From positions 1-64,000 of the forward strand of contig DASPZU010000121.1 of NCBI GenBank assembly GCA_035636095.1: a DNA stretch of 64,000 bases, read 5' to 3'. The DNA comes from Gp7-AA10 sp035636095. GTDB taxonomy: Bacteria; Acidobacteriota; Thermoanaerobaculia; Gp7-AA8. Numbering within the stretch: the stretch's first letter is position 1; every line of letters starts with the position of its first letter. Both the position numbers and the translations under genes were made by a program. Under the pieces are notes generated by a model that saw only the letters and a list, made by a program, of their open reading frames with translations, did not search any database and was not told the DNA's origin. Of the stretch, positions 49,736 to 58,382 are shown piece after piece.

Positions 49736-49740
49736 AATCC

Positions 49741-49788
49741 ACTTTGTTACCCAGGTACCATGGTACACTGGTACCATGGTAACAAAGT
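49741..49788. promoter_or_regulatory. 48-bp inverted repeat embedding the start codon of the RHH-like gene
   Basis: Outer arms ACTTTGTTACC (49741-49751) and GGTAACAAAGT (49778-49788) are perfect, and inner arms GGTACCA (49754-49760) and TGGTACC (49769-49775) continue after 2 mismatches. The 12-mer GGTACCATGGTA is also a direct repeat (49754-49765, 49770-49781). The gene's ATG is at 49776. There is no Shine-Dalgarno. It could be an operator or a translation-blocking hairpin. Confidence 0.8.
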
Positions 49789-50030
49789 ACATCGAGCGGG
49801 TGCAGACCGGCATCCGCATCGAGAAGCGGATTCTGAAAGTTCTCAAGGGTCTGGCCGAGTATCACGATCTGTCTCTGGGCGACCTTCTGGAAGGGATCGT
49901 GTTGCACGCCTTCGAGGGGAAGGCGCCCTTCGGCGCCGAATCACGCAAGAAGATCGCCGAGCTCAAGAAGGTCTACAACCTCGATCTCACCAGCGCCGAT
50001 TCGCACAAACTAGCGGAGCGAAAAAAATGA
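49776..50030 (+). CDS. Ribbon-helix-helix-like small protein
   Basis: The 84-residue protein has IRIEKRILKVLKGLAEYHDL followed by SLGDLLEGIVLHAFEG, the strand-helix-helix pattern of RHH/CopG-type DNA-binding proteins; the DNA-binding role is inferred. The start is within the large inverted repeat, which suggests autoregulation. The stop overlaps the next gene (ATGA), so they form a two-gene cassette just downstream of tRNA-Gly. Confidence 0.7.
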   Translation: MVTKYIERVQTGIRIEKRILKVLKGLAEYHDLSLGDLLEGIVLHAFEGKAPFGAESRKKIAELKKVYNLDLTSADSHKLAERKK

Positions 50031-50413
50031 CCGAGCGCGAGCTCATCGATCGCTTCGAATCGTGCGCCGTCCCCAACGAGGGCTTGCATCATCGCGACCA
50101 CGTGCACGTCGTGTGGGCCTATCTTCGTGAGATGCCGGTCGTCGAGGCGCTCAGTCGATTCAGCACATCGCTAAAGCGTTTCGCGTCCCATTACGGCAAG
50201 ACGATGCTGTACCACGAGACGATCACGTGGGCCTACGTCGCGCTCATTCACGAGCGAATGCAACAGCGGCCGGACGCCGATTGGGATGCGTTCTGCCGCC
50301 TCAATCCGGACCTCCTCAAATGGAAGCCGTCCATTCTCGATCAGTACTATCGGCCCGAGACGCTGGCCTCCGACCTGGCCCGCCGCGTTTTCATCCTGCC
50401 CGATCGCCGGTAG
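50027..50413 (+). CDS. Conserved-looking protein with HRDHVHVVW motif, unknown
   Basis: The 128-residue helical protein contains HHRDHVHVVWAYL and YHETITWAYVALIHERM. The spaced histidines could bind a metal, as in DinB-like helical folds, but I cannot assign a family. It is translationally coupled to the RHH-like gene. A regulator plus effector pair is possible, including a toxin-antitoxin-like role, but nothing proves it. Confidence 0.7.
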   Translation: MTERELIDRFESCAVPNEGLHHRDHVHVVWAYLREMPVVEALSRFSTSLKRFASHYGKTMLYHETITWAYVALIHERMQQRPDADWDAFCRLNPDLLKWKPSILDQYYRPETLASDLARRVFILPDRR

Positions 50414-50426
50414 AATTCCGAATCGG

Positions 50427-51011
50427 ATGCGATGTGCGCTTGTGGTGGCGATGTTCATGGCATCGGCGTGCGCGCATCGTCACGATTTCACGCCCCGTGA
50501 GGTCAACACCTACCTGAGCGGCGGCGGCAGCCGCATGAATTTTCACGGCCACTCGCTCTTCCGCTCGATCCATTTCGAGGTCGCGGGCCATTCAGCACTC
50601 GCGAATCGATGGATGCGGCAGACCAGCGCCGGCATCGCGGTCGCGTACAGCGATATCCATCAAGCGCGGAGCTGGTTCGGCTATCGCTATGGTGATCCCG
50701 ACGACTGGGTGCGCGCAGTCTCCTCGCTTCTTTTTCTGCGACGCCATTGGCGTGAAGCGTCCGACCTGCAGCCCTACGCCGAGCTCGGCACCGGACCGAT
50801 GTGGTCGAACAGGCGTGTGCCCGCCGCAACTTCACGCTTGAACATGAATTCGCAAGCAGGGTTCGGCGTGATCCTGTTTGCACACGAGCGCATGCCGCTG
50901 CACGTCGGCTATCGTTTCTCGCACATTTCGAACGGAGGAATGACCGGCCGAAACCCCGGCCTGGAGGTCCATCAGATCGTCATCGGCGCGCGGGTGCGGC
51001 GTTTGCGCTGA
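50427..51011 (+). CDS. PagL-like lipid A 3-O-deacylase (acyloxyacyl hydrolase)
   Basis: The 194-residue protein has an export signal (CALVVAMFMASAC) and a beta-barrel pattern. The catalytic region HISNGGMTGRNPGLE matches the His-Ser-Asn style motif of PagL-type deacylases, which remove the 3-O acyl chain of lipid A in the outer membrane. The Cys after ASA could be a weak lipobox or simply follow a signal peptidase I site. The 3' end overlaps the convergent CusF-like gene by 32 bases. Confidence 0.78.
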   Translation: MRCALVVAMFMASACAHRHDFTPREVNTYLSGGGSRMNFHGHSLFRSIHFEVAGHSALANRWMRQTSAGIAVAYSDIHQARSWFGYRYGDPDDWVRAVSSLLFLRRHWREASDLQPYAELGTGPMWSNRRVPAATSRLNMNSQAGFGVILFAHERMPLHVGYRFSHISNGGMTGRNPGLEVHQIVIGARVRRLR

Positions 51012-51306
51012 CCGGCTTCACATCCGTGACCCAGTACCGGCCGTCGCGCTCATGCAATTTGACGTCGACAGCGGTTCCATCGGGCGGAAGTGAATCGACC
51101 TTCGCGCCGCGAAGCTGGTAATCCATCTTCATCGCTTCCATGACGCCGGGGACTTCTCGGTTGTCGAGATTGACCGAATTCTGCGCGCGGTCGCGCGAGA
51201 CGATGGTGGCGGTCATGGGGTAGATGTTTTCCTTTGGCGGCGGCCCGGATTTCTCCGAGCACGCCGCGCACAGGATCGCGAGTGACAACGGGAGAAGGCG
51301 CCACAT
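50980..51306 (-). CDS. CusF-like copper-binding lipoprotein
   Basis: The 108-residue protein has a lipoprotein signal (LSLAILCAAC) and a small beta-barrel domain with IVSRDRAQNSVNLDN and EVPGVMEAMKMDYQL. The paired methionines in PGVMEAMKM match the Cu(I)-binding region of CusF/copper-binding domains, although other CusF residues cannot be checked by eye. It might have a role in metal tolerance or delivery. A REP-like element lies just upstream. Confidence 0.75.
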   Translation of the reverse strand: MWRLLPLSLAILCAACSEKSGPPPKENIYPMTATIVSRDRAQNSVNLDNREVPGVMEAMKMDYQLRGAKVDSLPPDGTAVDVKLHERDGRYWVTDVKPVSANAAPARR

Positions 51307-51311
51307 GTCTG

Positions 51312-51380
51312 CCCCTCACCCCGTCCCTCTCCCCGCGAGCGGGGAGAGGGTGGTCCCGCGAAGCGGGACCGGGTGAGGGG
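51312..51380. repeat. REP-like palindromic element between CusF-like gene and TonB receptor 2
   Basis: The element runs from CCCCTCACCCCGTCCC to GGGACCGGGTGAGGGG, with stems CCCTCTCCCCGC/GCGGGGAGAGGG and GGTCCCGC/GCGGGACC. It is the reverse complement of the copy inside lgt (8044-8111) with few changes. Confidence 0.88.
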
Positions 51381-51386
51381 TCGCTT

Positions 51387-54300
51387 TTAGAATCGCACTC
51401 CCACCGCAAATCGATACGTACGCGGTATCTGATACGCGTCCTTATTGGTAGCCCTGCCAAAGTTCGGATCGAGCTGCCAGTTCGCGCCCATAGCCGCGCA
51501 ATCGCCGGCCGCTGTCCCTTGCGGGCACTCTTTCGGCGTGTCGGTAAACGGATTAAATGGCTTCAGAGTCGACCGGTTGAAATTCGTGAAGACGCGCTGC
51601 TGCACGACATTGCCCGCGCTGGTCGCGGCCTGTTCGACGCCTTGATTGTTGAAGAGATTGATCACGTCGCCTTTGAAGAACAGACTCGCGCGGCTGATGG
51701 GCACGCTGTAGTTGACGGTGAAGCTGGTCTCTTTGATGCTGTCGAGGCGGAGGTCGCCGCGCGGCGTGAAGAAATACGCCACCTGTGTCGGCGGAAGTGC
51801 GTAGCCCGGATTCGTCACGCCGTTGGGCAGCGCGGTGCTCTTGCCGGGATTGATCACGCCGAATGCGTAATACGGGATCCCGGAGTGATAACGCTGCAGC
51901 AGCGACAGATCGAGATTGCCGAAGGGGAAGGGTGGATTGTATTGCAGCCACACGTTCGCGCGATGCCGGATGTCGGCGGGCAGATATCCGACCGGATTGT
52001 TCTGCGCGAAATTCGTGTACTCGGGATACTCCGGAATCTGATAAACGTTCGAGCCGGTCGTGCCGATCGCGCCGATGGTCACGGTCGCGTTGTTGAACTC
52101 CTCGTTCTCGACGTTTCCGCGCAGCTTCGCGTAGGTGTAGTTGCCGCCCAGCGTTACGCGCTGCATCAGCTTGCTCTGCCCCTGGAGTTGGAGCGCGTTG
52201 TATCGCCGCGACAGATTGCCGCTGCTGTTTTCGATGAAGCCGATATCGACCTTCGCGCCGGTGGGCGTGGTGTTCTGTCCGGTGGTGGTATCGCGGCGCG
52301 TGACGTAGAAGTCGGACCACTTCCGGTGAATGACATCTGCGCGGAGGAAACTGCTGCGCGGAAGCAGCACGCCGTAGCCGGCGGTGATCTCGTCCATGTA
52401 CGGCGACTTCAGCTTGCCCTGGATTTTTTCGGTGAAGCCCGGAATCGAGAGCTGGTAAATCAGACTGTTATTGCCCGTGAATCCGTTGTCGTGGAACCAT
52501 TGAAACGCACGGCGGATGACCTCCTCGGTCGGCACGAGCTGCGCGGCCGGAGTGCCAATCGGATTGATTTCGGGGCCGAGGTATTGGAATTGATAGGTAG
52601 AGTAGCGGCCGCCGGTGGAGGTCGAGTCGGCAGGACCCTGCGAGATCATCGCGACATAACGGCCGTAGTTTGCGCTGATGCGATGCTTGCCGTTGCCGGT
52701 GACGTCGAAGATGCCGCCGATGCGCGGACTCACGCGCGAGTCGGAGACGGTCTTGATGTGGGTCTGGTTCTCACCGTCATTCTTGTCGTAGCGCAAACCG
52801 GCGTTGAAGCTCCAGTGCTGATTGAAGTCCCACTTGTCGTTGACGAACGCCGACTTCGTCCCGAAGTCTGACACCTGGCTGGTGCCGAGGAGCGGGTCCC
52901 ACTCCCAGTGTGAGCGAGACACGCCGCCGCTCTTGTTGGGATCGAGATGCAGGAACAATGTGCCGCCGGAGTAGATGAAGTCGCCGAACAGACGAAAGTC
53001 AGAACCGGACTGGTAGTTGTCTTCTTTACGAAGCTGATGGAAGTCGTCCACCCCGGCTGTCAGATTGTGGCTGCCGAACGACCGCGTCGACAGAAAATAT
53101 GACGCCTTCAGCAGCGCGTCCTTGTTGTCGCGCTCCTTCGGCGCGCACACGCCGCAGAACGTCGGCGACCACCCTCGAAACCCGGTGCTGATGTCGCGGA
53201 GCAGCGTTCCTTTGATCTCATCGCGGAAAGGCGCGCCGCCGCCGACGATCGAGAAGTCCTTCTTGCTCCATTGCGCTTCCAGCAGGAAGTTGTTCGTGAT
53301 CACGCCGTTGTAGTGCAGCGCATACAGGCTGATCGGATTTCCAACCGAGCGCAGGCTTGCCAGATCGGCGATATTGCCGAATTTCGTTCCGCTCAGGTTG
53401 TTCTTCACTTTGAGATACGAGCCGATGATCGAATGCTTCGAGGTGAGGTTGCCGGTCAGCTTCGCTTCATAGCGGCTTTCGTTGGCCGTGGTGGTGTAGG
53501 GGAGATTCAGGCCGACAGTCTGGTTCGAGAAGCTTGTCTTCGCCTGACGTCCTGCCAGGAAGAACCACAGCCGGTCGCGGATGATGCGTCCGCCGATCGT
53601 TTCCTCGTAGATCGGATTGACCTTCGAAATGTGATTCGCTTCGGGAACCCCGCTGACCGGATCCTTGAACGCGGTCTTCGAGATCCACTTGTCATTCGAC
53701 AGACCATCACGCACTGAACCGGTGAAGTCGTTCCCGCCTGATTTCGTGATCGTGCTGACCACGCCGCCGGTGAAGCGGCCATATTCTGCCGACACGCCGC
53801 CGGTGAGCAGCGTGGTCTCCTGAATGGCGTCTTCGATCACCGCTGCCTGCGGCTGTCCTCGGACGTTTTCGTTCACCACCACGCCGTTGACGAGATAGAG
53901 ATTGTCGAACGATTGCGCGCCGTGGATGACGATCTGATTATTCGGGCCGGTATTCGTGACTCCGGGCGCAAGCAGCACGCGACCCTGGATGTTGCGGTCC
54001 ACAGGAAGCGACTCGATGGTCTTGGCATCGAAGTTCGTCGAGACCTGCGGCGTCTCGAGGACCGACGGCGCCGCGGCCGTGACCGTGATCGCTTCGCTGA
54101 CCCTGCTCACCGCGAGCTCGGCATCGACTCGCGAAGTCTCGGCGAGCTTCAGCGTGGAATTCTTGGTGACCTTCTGCATCCCTTCCAGCTCGAAGCTGAC
54201 CTGATACGGGCCGGGTGGAAGGGAGGGGAAGACATAGTCGCCGTTGGCGCCGCTGACGGTGGTGCGCGTTCCCTGAAGGTTGGGCGAGCTGACCGTCACG

Positions 54301-54428
54301 GTGACGCCGGGAAGCGGTTTCCCGCCCGTGGTCACCGTGCCGGTCAGTGTCGCGGTCGTCTGCGCGAACGCGCTGACGGACACCAGAAGCACGGCGAGGC
54401 AGAACAGATACCTCGATCGCAAATGCAT
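51387..54428 (-). CDS. Oar-like TonB-dependent outer-membrane receptor (receptor 2)
   Basis: The 1013-residue protein has a signal peptide (YLFCLAVLLVSVSAFAQ), a carboxypeptidase-regulatory-like domain (GTVTTGGKPLPGVTVTVSS), a plug (LPVDRNIQGRVLLAPGV, GAQSFDNLYLVNGVVVNEN) and a beta-barrel ending RTYRFAVGVRF. It is clearly paralogous to receptor 3. A conserved CGVC pair (PTFCGVCAPKERDNKD) lies in the predicted extracellular part. AAGGAGG is placed about 9 bases before ATG. The ligand is unknown; it lies next to the MacAB-like export system. Confidence 0.93.
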   Translation of the reverse strand: MHLRSRYLFCLAVLLVSVSAFAQTTATLTGTVTTGGKPLPGVTVTVSSPNLQGTRTTVSGANGDYVFPSLPPGPYQVSFELEGMQKVTKNSTLKLAETSRVDAELAVSRVSEAITVTAAAPSVLETPQVSTNFDAKTIESLPVDRNIQGRVLLAPGVTNTGPNNQIVIHGAQSFDNLYLVNGVVVNENVRGQPQAAVIEDAIQETTLLTGGVSAEYGRFTGGVVSTITKSGGNDFTGSVRDGLSNDKWISKTAFKDPVSGVPEANHISKVNPIYEETIGGRIIRDRLWFFLAGRQAKTSFSNQTVGLNLPYTTTANESRYEAKLTGNLTSKHSIIGSYLKVKNNLSGTKFGNIADLASLRSVGNPISLYALHYNGVITNNFLLEAQWSKKDFSIVGGGAPFRDEIKGTLLRDISTGFRGWSPTFCGVCAPKERDNKDALLKASYFLSTRSFGSHNLTAGVDDFHQLRKEDNYQSGSDFRLFGDFIYSGGTLFLHLDPNKSGGVSRSHWEWDPLLGTSQVSDFGTKSAFVNDKWDFNQHWSFNAGLRYDKNDGENQTHIKTVSDSRVSPRIGGIFDVTGNGKHRISANYGRYVAMISQGPADSTSTGGRYSTYQFQYLGPEINPIGTPAAQLVPTEEVIRRAFQWFHDNGFTGNNSLIYQLSIPGFTEKIQGKLKSPYMDEITAGYGVLLPRSSFLRADVIHRKWSDFYVTRRDTTTGQNTTPTGAKVDIGFIENSSGNLSRRYNALQLQGQSKLMQRVTLGGNYTYAKLRGNVENEEFNNATVTIGAIGTTGSNVYQIPEYPEYTNFAQNNPVGYLPADIRHRANVWLQYNPPFPFGNLDLSLLQRYHSGIPYYAFGVINPGKSTALPNGVTNPGYALPPTQVAYFFTPRGDLRLDSIKETSFTVNYSVPISRASLFFKGDVINLFNNQGVEQAATSAGNVVQQRVFTNFNRSTLKPFNPFTDTPKECPQGTAAGDCAAMGANWQLDPNFGRATNKDAYQIPRTYRFAVGVRF

Positions 54429-54517
54429 GGGGGGGCTCCTCCTTATTGGCGGGGCAAGACTACACCACGTCCGTGCGTGAGTGTGTGTCAGTACTGGTTA
54501 CCTGGAGGATAGCGGAG

Positions 54518-55747
54518 CTACTCGTAGCGAAGGGCCTCGATCGGATCGAGGCGCGCCGCTTTGCGCGCGGGATAGAAGCCGAAGAATACGCCGATAAACG
54601 CGGCCACGCCGAAGGCCAGCAGGATGGATTCGAGCGAGACGACGATCGGCCAACCGGCTTTGGCCGCCACGAGCTTCGAAGAGCCGATGCCCAGCAGAAC
54701 GCCGATCAGGCCGCCGACGATGGAGATCGTGATGGCCTCGAAAAGGAATTGGATGAGAACGTGGCGTCCCTTCGCGCCGATGGCCATGCGGATGCCGATC
54801 TCACGCGTGCGCTCGGTGACCGAGACCAGCATGATGTTCATGATGCCGATACCGCCGACGAGCAGCGAGACGGCCGCCACCATCAGCAGCAGCATTTTCA
54901 AGGTGTTCATCTGCGAGGCGCTGGCGGCGGCGATCTCTTCCTGCGACCGCATCTGAAAATCGGCGTCTTGTCCCGGACCGATTCGGTGTCGTTGCCGCAG
55001 AATCGAATCGATTTCCGTTTGCGCCTGCTGCACGGCATCGGCCGAGCGCGCCGAGACGTAGAGCATGTCGATCTTGGTCTTGCCGCTGAGGCGCTTCATG
55101 ATGGTGGTATACGGCGCGAGGATGGTGTCGTCCTGATCCTGACCCATCATGTTGCCGCCCTTGCGCTCCAGCACTCCCACCACTTTGAAGGGCACGTTCT
55201 TGATGCGGATCACCTGTCCGACGCCATCACCGTTCGGGAAAAGATTTTCAGAAACGGTTGCGCCCAGGACTGCGACTTTGGAGGCGGCTTTGACGTCGGC
55301 GTCGGTGAAGAAATCGCCCTGCGCCACGTTCCACACTCGAATCATTGGATAGTCAGTGCCGACACCGTTGACCGAAGTTCCCCAGTTCAGCTCGCCTGCC
55401 ACGACCTGGGCCGCGGTGCGCACCTGCGGTGAAACGTACGACACGTCGGCCGCATCGCTTTTCAGCGCTTCGCCGTCGTCGGGTGTCAATGTCGAGTTGC
55501 CGGTGAAGAGTCGCGCGCCGCTGGCGGTGGTCGCGCCGGGAAAGATCATGATGAAGTTTGTGCCGAGCGAGTTGATGGTCGACTGAATCGACGCCGATGC
55601 GCCGTTTCCGATCGCGACGACCACGATCACGCAGCCGACGCCGATGACCATGCCCAGCATGGTCAGGAACGAGCGGAGCTTGTTGCGCGAGATGGCCTTC
55701 AAACCGACGATGGCGATGTTGCCGAGGCGCTGAACGGAGTTTTTCAT
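54518..55747 (-). CDS. MacB-type ABC transporter permease
   Basis: The 409-residue protein has an N-terminal membrane helix, a large periplasmic MacB-PCD domain (GNGASASIQSTINSLGTNF onward), three C-terminal helices with GGIGIMNIMLVSVTERTREIGIR, and ends ARLDPIEALRYE, the hallmark of the MacB/FtsX-like family. It uses mechanotransmission to drive export through an adaptor and outer-membrane channel. The start overlaps the ATPase stop by 4 bases. Confidence 0.93.
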   Translation of the reverse strand: MKNSVQRLGNIAIVGLKAISRNKLRSFLTMLGMVIGVGCVIVVVAIGNGASASIQSTINSLGTNFIMIFPGATTASGARLFTGNSTLTPDDGEALKSDAADVSYVSPQVRTAAQVVAGELNWGTSVNGVGTDYPMIRVWNVAQGDFFTDADVKAASKVAVLGATVSENLFPNGDGVGQVIRIKNVPFKVVGVLERKGGNMMGQDQDDTILAPYTTIMKRLSGKTKIDMLYVSARSADAVQQAQTEIDSILRQRHRIGPGQDADFQMRSQEEIAAASASQMNTLKMLLLMVAAVSLLVGGIGIMNIMLVSVTERTREIGIRMAIGAKGRHVLIQFLFEAITISIVGGLIGVLLGIGSSKLVAAKAGWPIVVSLESILLAFGVAAFIGVFFGFYPARKAARLDPIEALRYE

Positions 55748-56499
55748 GATCTGTCCTGAGCAACCGCGGCGGCGACCGGCCCGATTCCGCGCGACGCCAC
55801 GCGGTGCTGTCGAATGCGCTCATCCTGATGGATGCGACCGTCGCGAACGTGCACGATGCGCTGCGCATGCCGGGCGATGTCAGGTTCATGAGTAATTAGC
55901 ACAACTGTTTTTTGTGTATCATTAAGTGACTGAAAAATGCCCATGATTTCTTCCGAAGTCTGCGAGTCGAGATTCCCGGTCGGCTCGTCGGCCAGCAGAA
56001 GCGCGGGATCGGTCACCAGCGCCCGCGCGATCGCGACGCGCTGCTGCTGTCCGCCCGAGAGTTGCGAAGGATAGTGACTCTCCCGGCCGGCGAGGCCGAC
56101 GCGCGAGAGCGCCTGACGCGCAGCGTCATCGCGTTGCGCGCGCGTCCATCCGGTCTCGCCGTAAAGCAGCGGCAGCTCCACGTTTTCGATCGCTGAGGTG
56201 CGCGCCAGAAGGTTGAAGCTCTGAAAGACGAAGCCGATTTTTGCGTTGCGCACCACCGCGCGTTGATCGCGATTCAGCTCCGAGACATCGACGCCGTCCA
56301 GCCGATACGTGCCGGTGGTCGGCCGATCGAGACAGCCCAGGATGTTCATCAGCGTGGACTTACCGGAGCCGGATGGCCCCATGACTGCCACGAATTCGCC
56401 GCGATCGATCGACAGATTGATGCCGGCCAGAGCGCGCACTTCGACCTCGCCCATTTGATAGACCTTGGTCAGGTCTTTGATCTCGATGACGCGATCCAC
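55744..56499 (-). CDS. MacB/LolD-type ABC transporter ATP-binding protein
   Basis: The 251-residue ATPase has Walker [11 protein letters not shown]-loop FQSFNLL, signature LSGGQQQR, Walker [14 protein letters not shown] and H-loop ITHEPDIA. The C-terminal tail is Arg-rich. The ATPase is a separate polypeptide from the permease, unlike E. coli MacB. The H-loop region sits in a 19-codon AT-rich island. It is in one operon with the permease and adaptor. Confidence 0.95.
   Translation of the reverse strand: MDRVIEIKDLTKVYQMGEVEVRALAGINLSIDRGEFVAVMGPSGSGKSTLMNILGCLDRPTTGTYRLDGVDVSELNRDQRAVVRNAKIGFVFQSFNLLARTSAIENVELPLLYGETGWTRAQRDDAARQALSRVGLAGRESHYPSQLSGGQQQRVAIARALVTDPALLLADEPTGNLDSQTSEEIMGIFQSLNDTQKTVVLITHEPDIARHAQRIVHVRDGRIHQDERIRQHRVASRGIGPVAAAVAQDRS
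55882..55938 (-). other. AT-rich codon island inside the ABC ATPase gene
   Basis: Nineteen codons (Ile-Phe-Gln-Ser-Leu through His-Glu-Pro) have A or T at the third base in 17 cases, including CTA, TCA and a run of ACA CAA AAA ACA. The island covers the conserved H-loop and ends abruptly at GAC ATC GCC. Confidence 0.85.
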
Positions 56500-56501
56500 G
56501 A

Positions 56502-57827
56502 TTAGCCCGGACCTCGACGCGGTCCTCCGCCGCCCGGCCCGCCCATCGGTCCGCGGTTCGATCCCGGCGGCGCTGCCTGATCGACCTTCGTGGTCGCCAG
56601 GCCGACCACGATGCTGTCGCCCGCGTGCACGTCGCCGTCGACGACCTGTGTGTAGTGTCCGTCGCTGATCCCGGTGCGGATCTGCATGGGCTTCAGCTTC
56701 TTGTTCGGGTCGAGGAGATAGATGGTCTGCCGCTTCGGGGGCGGTGGACCGCCCGCGAAAACACCAGCGGCACCATTCATTCCGCGTCCGCGGCCGAAGC
56801 CTGCCATGCGACCCTCGCCGCCGGCCCCCGGGCCACTCGCCGCGCGTTGTCCGCCGGCGGCAGTTGCGGTCGGGGCGGCTCCCGCTGTTTGGCTGGTGTC
56901 GGGTTTGAATCGCAAGGCGGCATTCGGAATCCGAAGCACGGCGCGCACCAGCGCGACATCGATGGTGACATTGGCCGTCATCTTCGGACGAAGCTTCTCG
57001 TCGGGATTGGGAACCGCGATGATGACGGGATAGGTGACGACATTCTGTGAAACGGTCGCATTCAGGCGAATTTGCGCGATGCTTCCGCGAAATTCTTCAT
57101 CGGGATACGCGTCGACGGTGAATCGCGCGACCTGCCCGACCCGCACGCGGCCGATGTCGGACTGATCGACATCGGCCTGGACTTGCATTTTGGTCAGGTC
57201 CTGCGCGATCGAGAACAGCGTCGGCGCCTGGAACGAAGCGGCAACGGTCTGGCCGACATCGTATTGACGGTCGACGACCACGCCGTCGATCGGCGAAACG
57301 ATCTTCGTGTATTTGAGATTCGTGAGCGCCTGACTGAGCGCTGCAGTCGCCTGCTGCACCTGCGCCCTCGCACTCTCGTATTGCGCTTTCGCCGAGTCGT
57401 AATCGGCTTGCGCCGCCAGACCCGACTTCACCAGCCGGCCTTGACGCTCAAACGTGATCTTGGCGTTGGCTTCCTCGACCTGCGCTTTGGTGAGGTCGGC
57501 CTTCCGCTGGTCGACCTGCGCCTGAAACGGCGTCGGATCGAGCTCCGCGAGAAGCTGATTCTTTTTCACGCGACTGTTGAAGTCAGCATAGAGCCTTGCG
57601 ATGACGCCGGAGACCTGGCTGCCCACCTGCACCGTCGTCACGGCTGACAACGTGCCGGTCGCGGTGACGGTCATGGTGACGTCGCCGCGATCGATTCTTT
57701 CGACTCGATATTGCTCGTCCTTCTTGCCGCTACGGCAGTCGAGGATGGCAATCAGGATGAAGGCAGCAGCAATGCGTGGCAATCTCAACAAAAAAATCCC
57801 CTTCCCGGTACGACTACGTTCCCGCAA
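56502..57827 (-). CDS. MacA/RND-type periplasmic adaptor
   Basis: The 441-residue membrane fusion protein has an N-terminal membrane segment, GTLSAVTTVQVGSQVSGVI and QLLAELDPTPFQAQV (lipoyl/biotinyl-like domain halves), a coiled-coil hairpin (KADLTKAQVEEANAK), a beta-barrel region (ARFTVDAYPDEEF), and a Gly/Ala-rich low-complexity segment of roughly residues 310-365. The C-terminus is also Gly/Pro-rich. It connects the ABC pair to an outer-membrane channel, which is not encoded nearby. The start is ATG 57827. Confidence 0.92.
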   Translation of the reverse strand: MRERSRTGKGIFLLRLPRIAAAFILIAILDCRSGKKDEQYRVERIDRGDVTMTVTATGTLSAVTTVQVGSQVSGVIARLYADFNSRVKKNQLLAELDPTPFQAQVDQRKADLTKAQVEEANAKITFERQGRLVKSGLAAQADYDSAKAQYESARAQVQQATAALSQALTNLKYTKIVSPIDGVVVDRQYDVGQTVAASFQAPTLFSIAQDLTKMQVQADVDQSDIGRVRVGQVARFTVDAYPDEEFRGSIAQIRLNATVSQNVVTYPVIIAVPNPDEKLRPKMTANVTIDVALVRAVLRIPNAALRFKPDTSQTAGAAPTATAAGGQRAASGPGAGGEGRMAGFGRGRGMNGAAGVFAGGPPPPKRQTIYLLDPNKKLKPMQIRTGISDGHYTQVVDGDVHAGDSIVVGLATTKVDQAAPPGSNRGPMGGPGGGGPRRGPG

Positions 57828-57849
57828 ACGTTGAAGGGAGCGAAGTTTA

Positions 57850-57926
57850 TAGTGAGTTCTCGGTTCTCGGTTCTCAGTTCTCAGTTTTTTTGCCTTTCTG
57901 ACAACCGATAACTGACAACCGACAAC
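57850..57926. repeat. Heptamer arrays (GTTCTCGG and GACAACC types) between adaptor and bactofilin
   Basis: Units TTCTCGG TTCTCGG TTCTCAG TTCTCAG are followed by a T-run, then GACAACC GATAACT GACAACC GACAACT. The stretch lies in the divergent promoter region of the MacA-type adaptor and the bactofilin. Confidence 0.85.
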
Positions 57927-57950
57927 TTCTACTGTTATTCTTTCCGCCCG

Positions 57951-58382
57951 ATGGCGCTATTCACCAAAGAGACACCCCTCACTCCTCGGCCTCAATCCTC
58001 TGCACGTGCAAATGACACGCAACCGGCCTTCGAGGGCACGTTCCTGGGGCCGAAGATCAGTATTGAAGGGACGGTGACCGGCTCCGAACCGATGCTGATC
58101 GAGGGACATGTGAAGGGGGCAATCAACCTCAGCGGCGATCTCCGCATCGGAACGCAAGCGCGGGTGGAAGCCAAAGTCCACGCCCGTAACGTGACGGTCG
58201 AGGGCCGCCTCAACGGCGACGTGACGGCCGACGATCGCGTCGAATTGATCGCCAGCTCCACCGTCGACGGGAACATCAAGGCGCCGAAAATCATCGTGGC
58301 TGAAGGCGCGCGGTTCCGCGGGAATGTCGATATGGGGTCGGCGAAACCGAGTTCACATTCCGAGAGCGCTGCCAAGAAATAG
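57951..58382 (+). CDS. Bactofilin family cytoskeletal protein
   Basis: The 143-residue protein has an unstructured N-terminus (TPRPQSSARANDTQPAF) and the beta-helical DUF583 core: GPKISIEGTVTGSEPMLIEG, VKGAINLSGDLRIG, ARNVTVEGRLNGDVTADDRV and APKIIVAEGARFRGNVDMG. Bactofilins polymerise without nucleotides and scaffold cell-envelope or chromosome-organising functions. The start is ATG 57951. Confidence 0.93.
   Translation: MALFTKETPLTPRPQSSARANDTQPAFEGTFLGPKISIEGTVTGSEPMLIEGHVKGAINLSGDLRIGTQARVEAKVHARNVTVEGRLNGDVTADDRVELIASSTVDGNIKAPKIIVAEGARFRGNVDMGSAKPSSHSESAAKK

Noticed and set aside
51234..52871. 545-codon open frame antisense to TonB receptor 2
   Set aside because: Composition is Arg/Val/Asp-rich with no start context and it runs through a REP-like element. 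The receptor on the other strand is clearly genuine.
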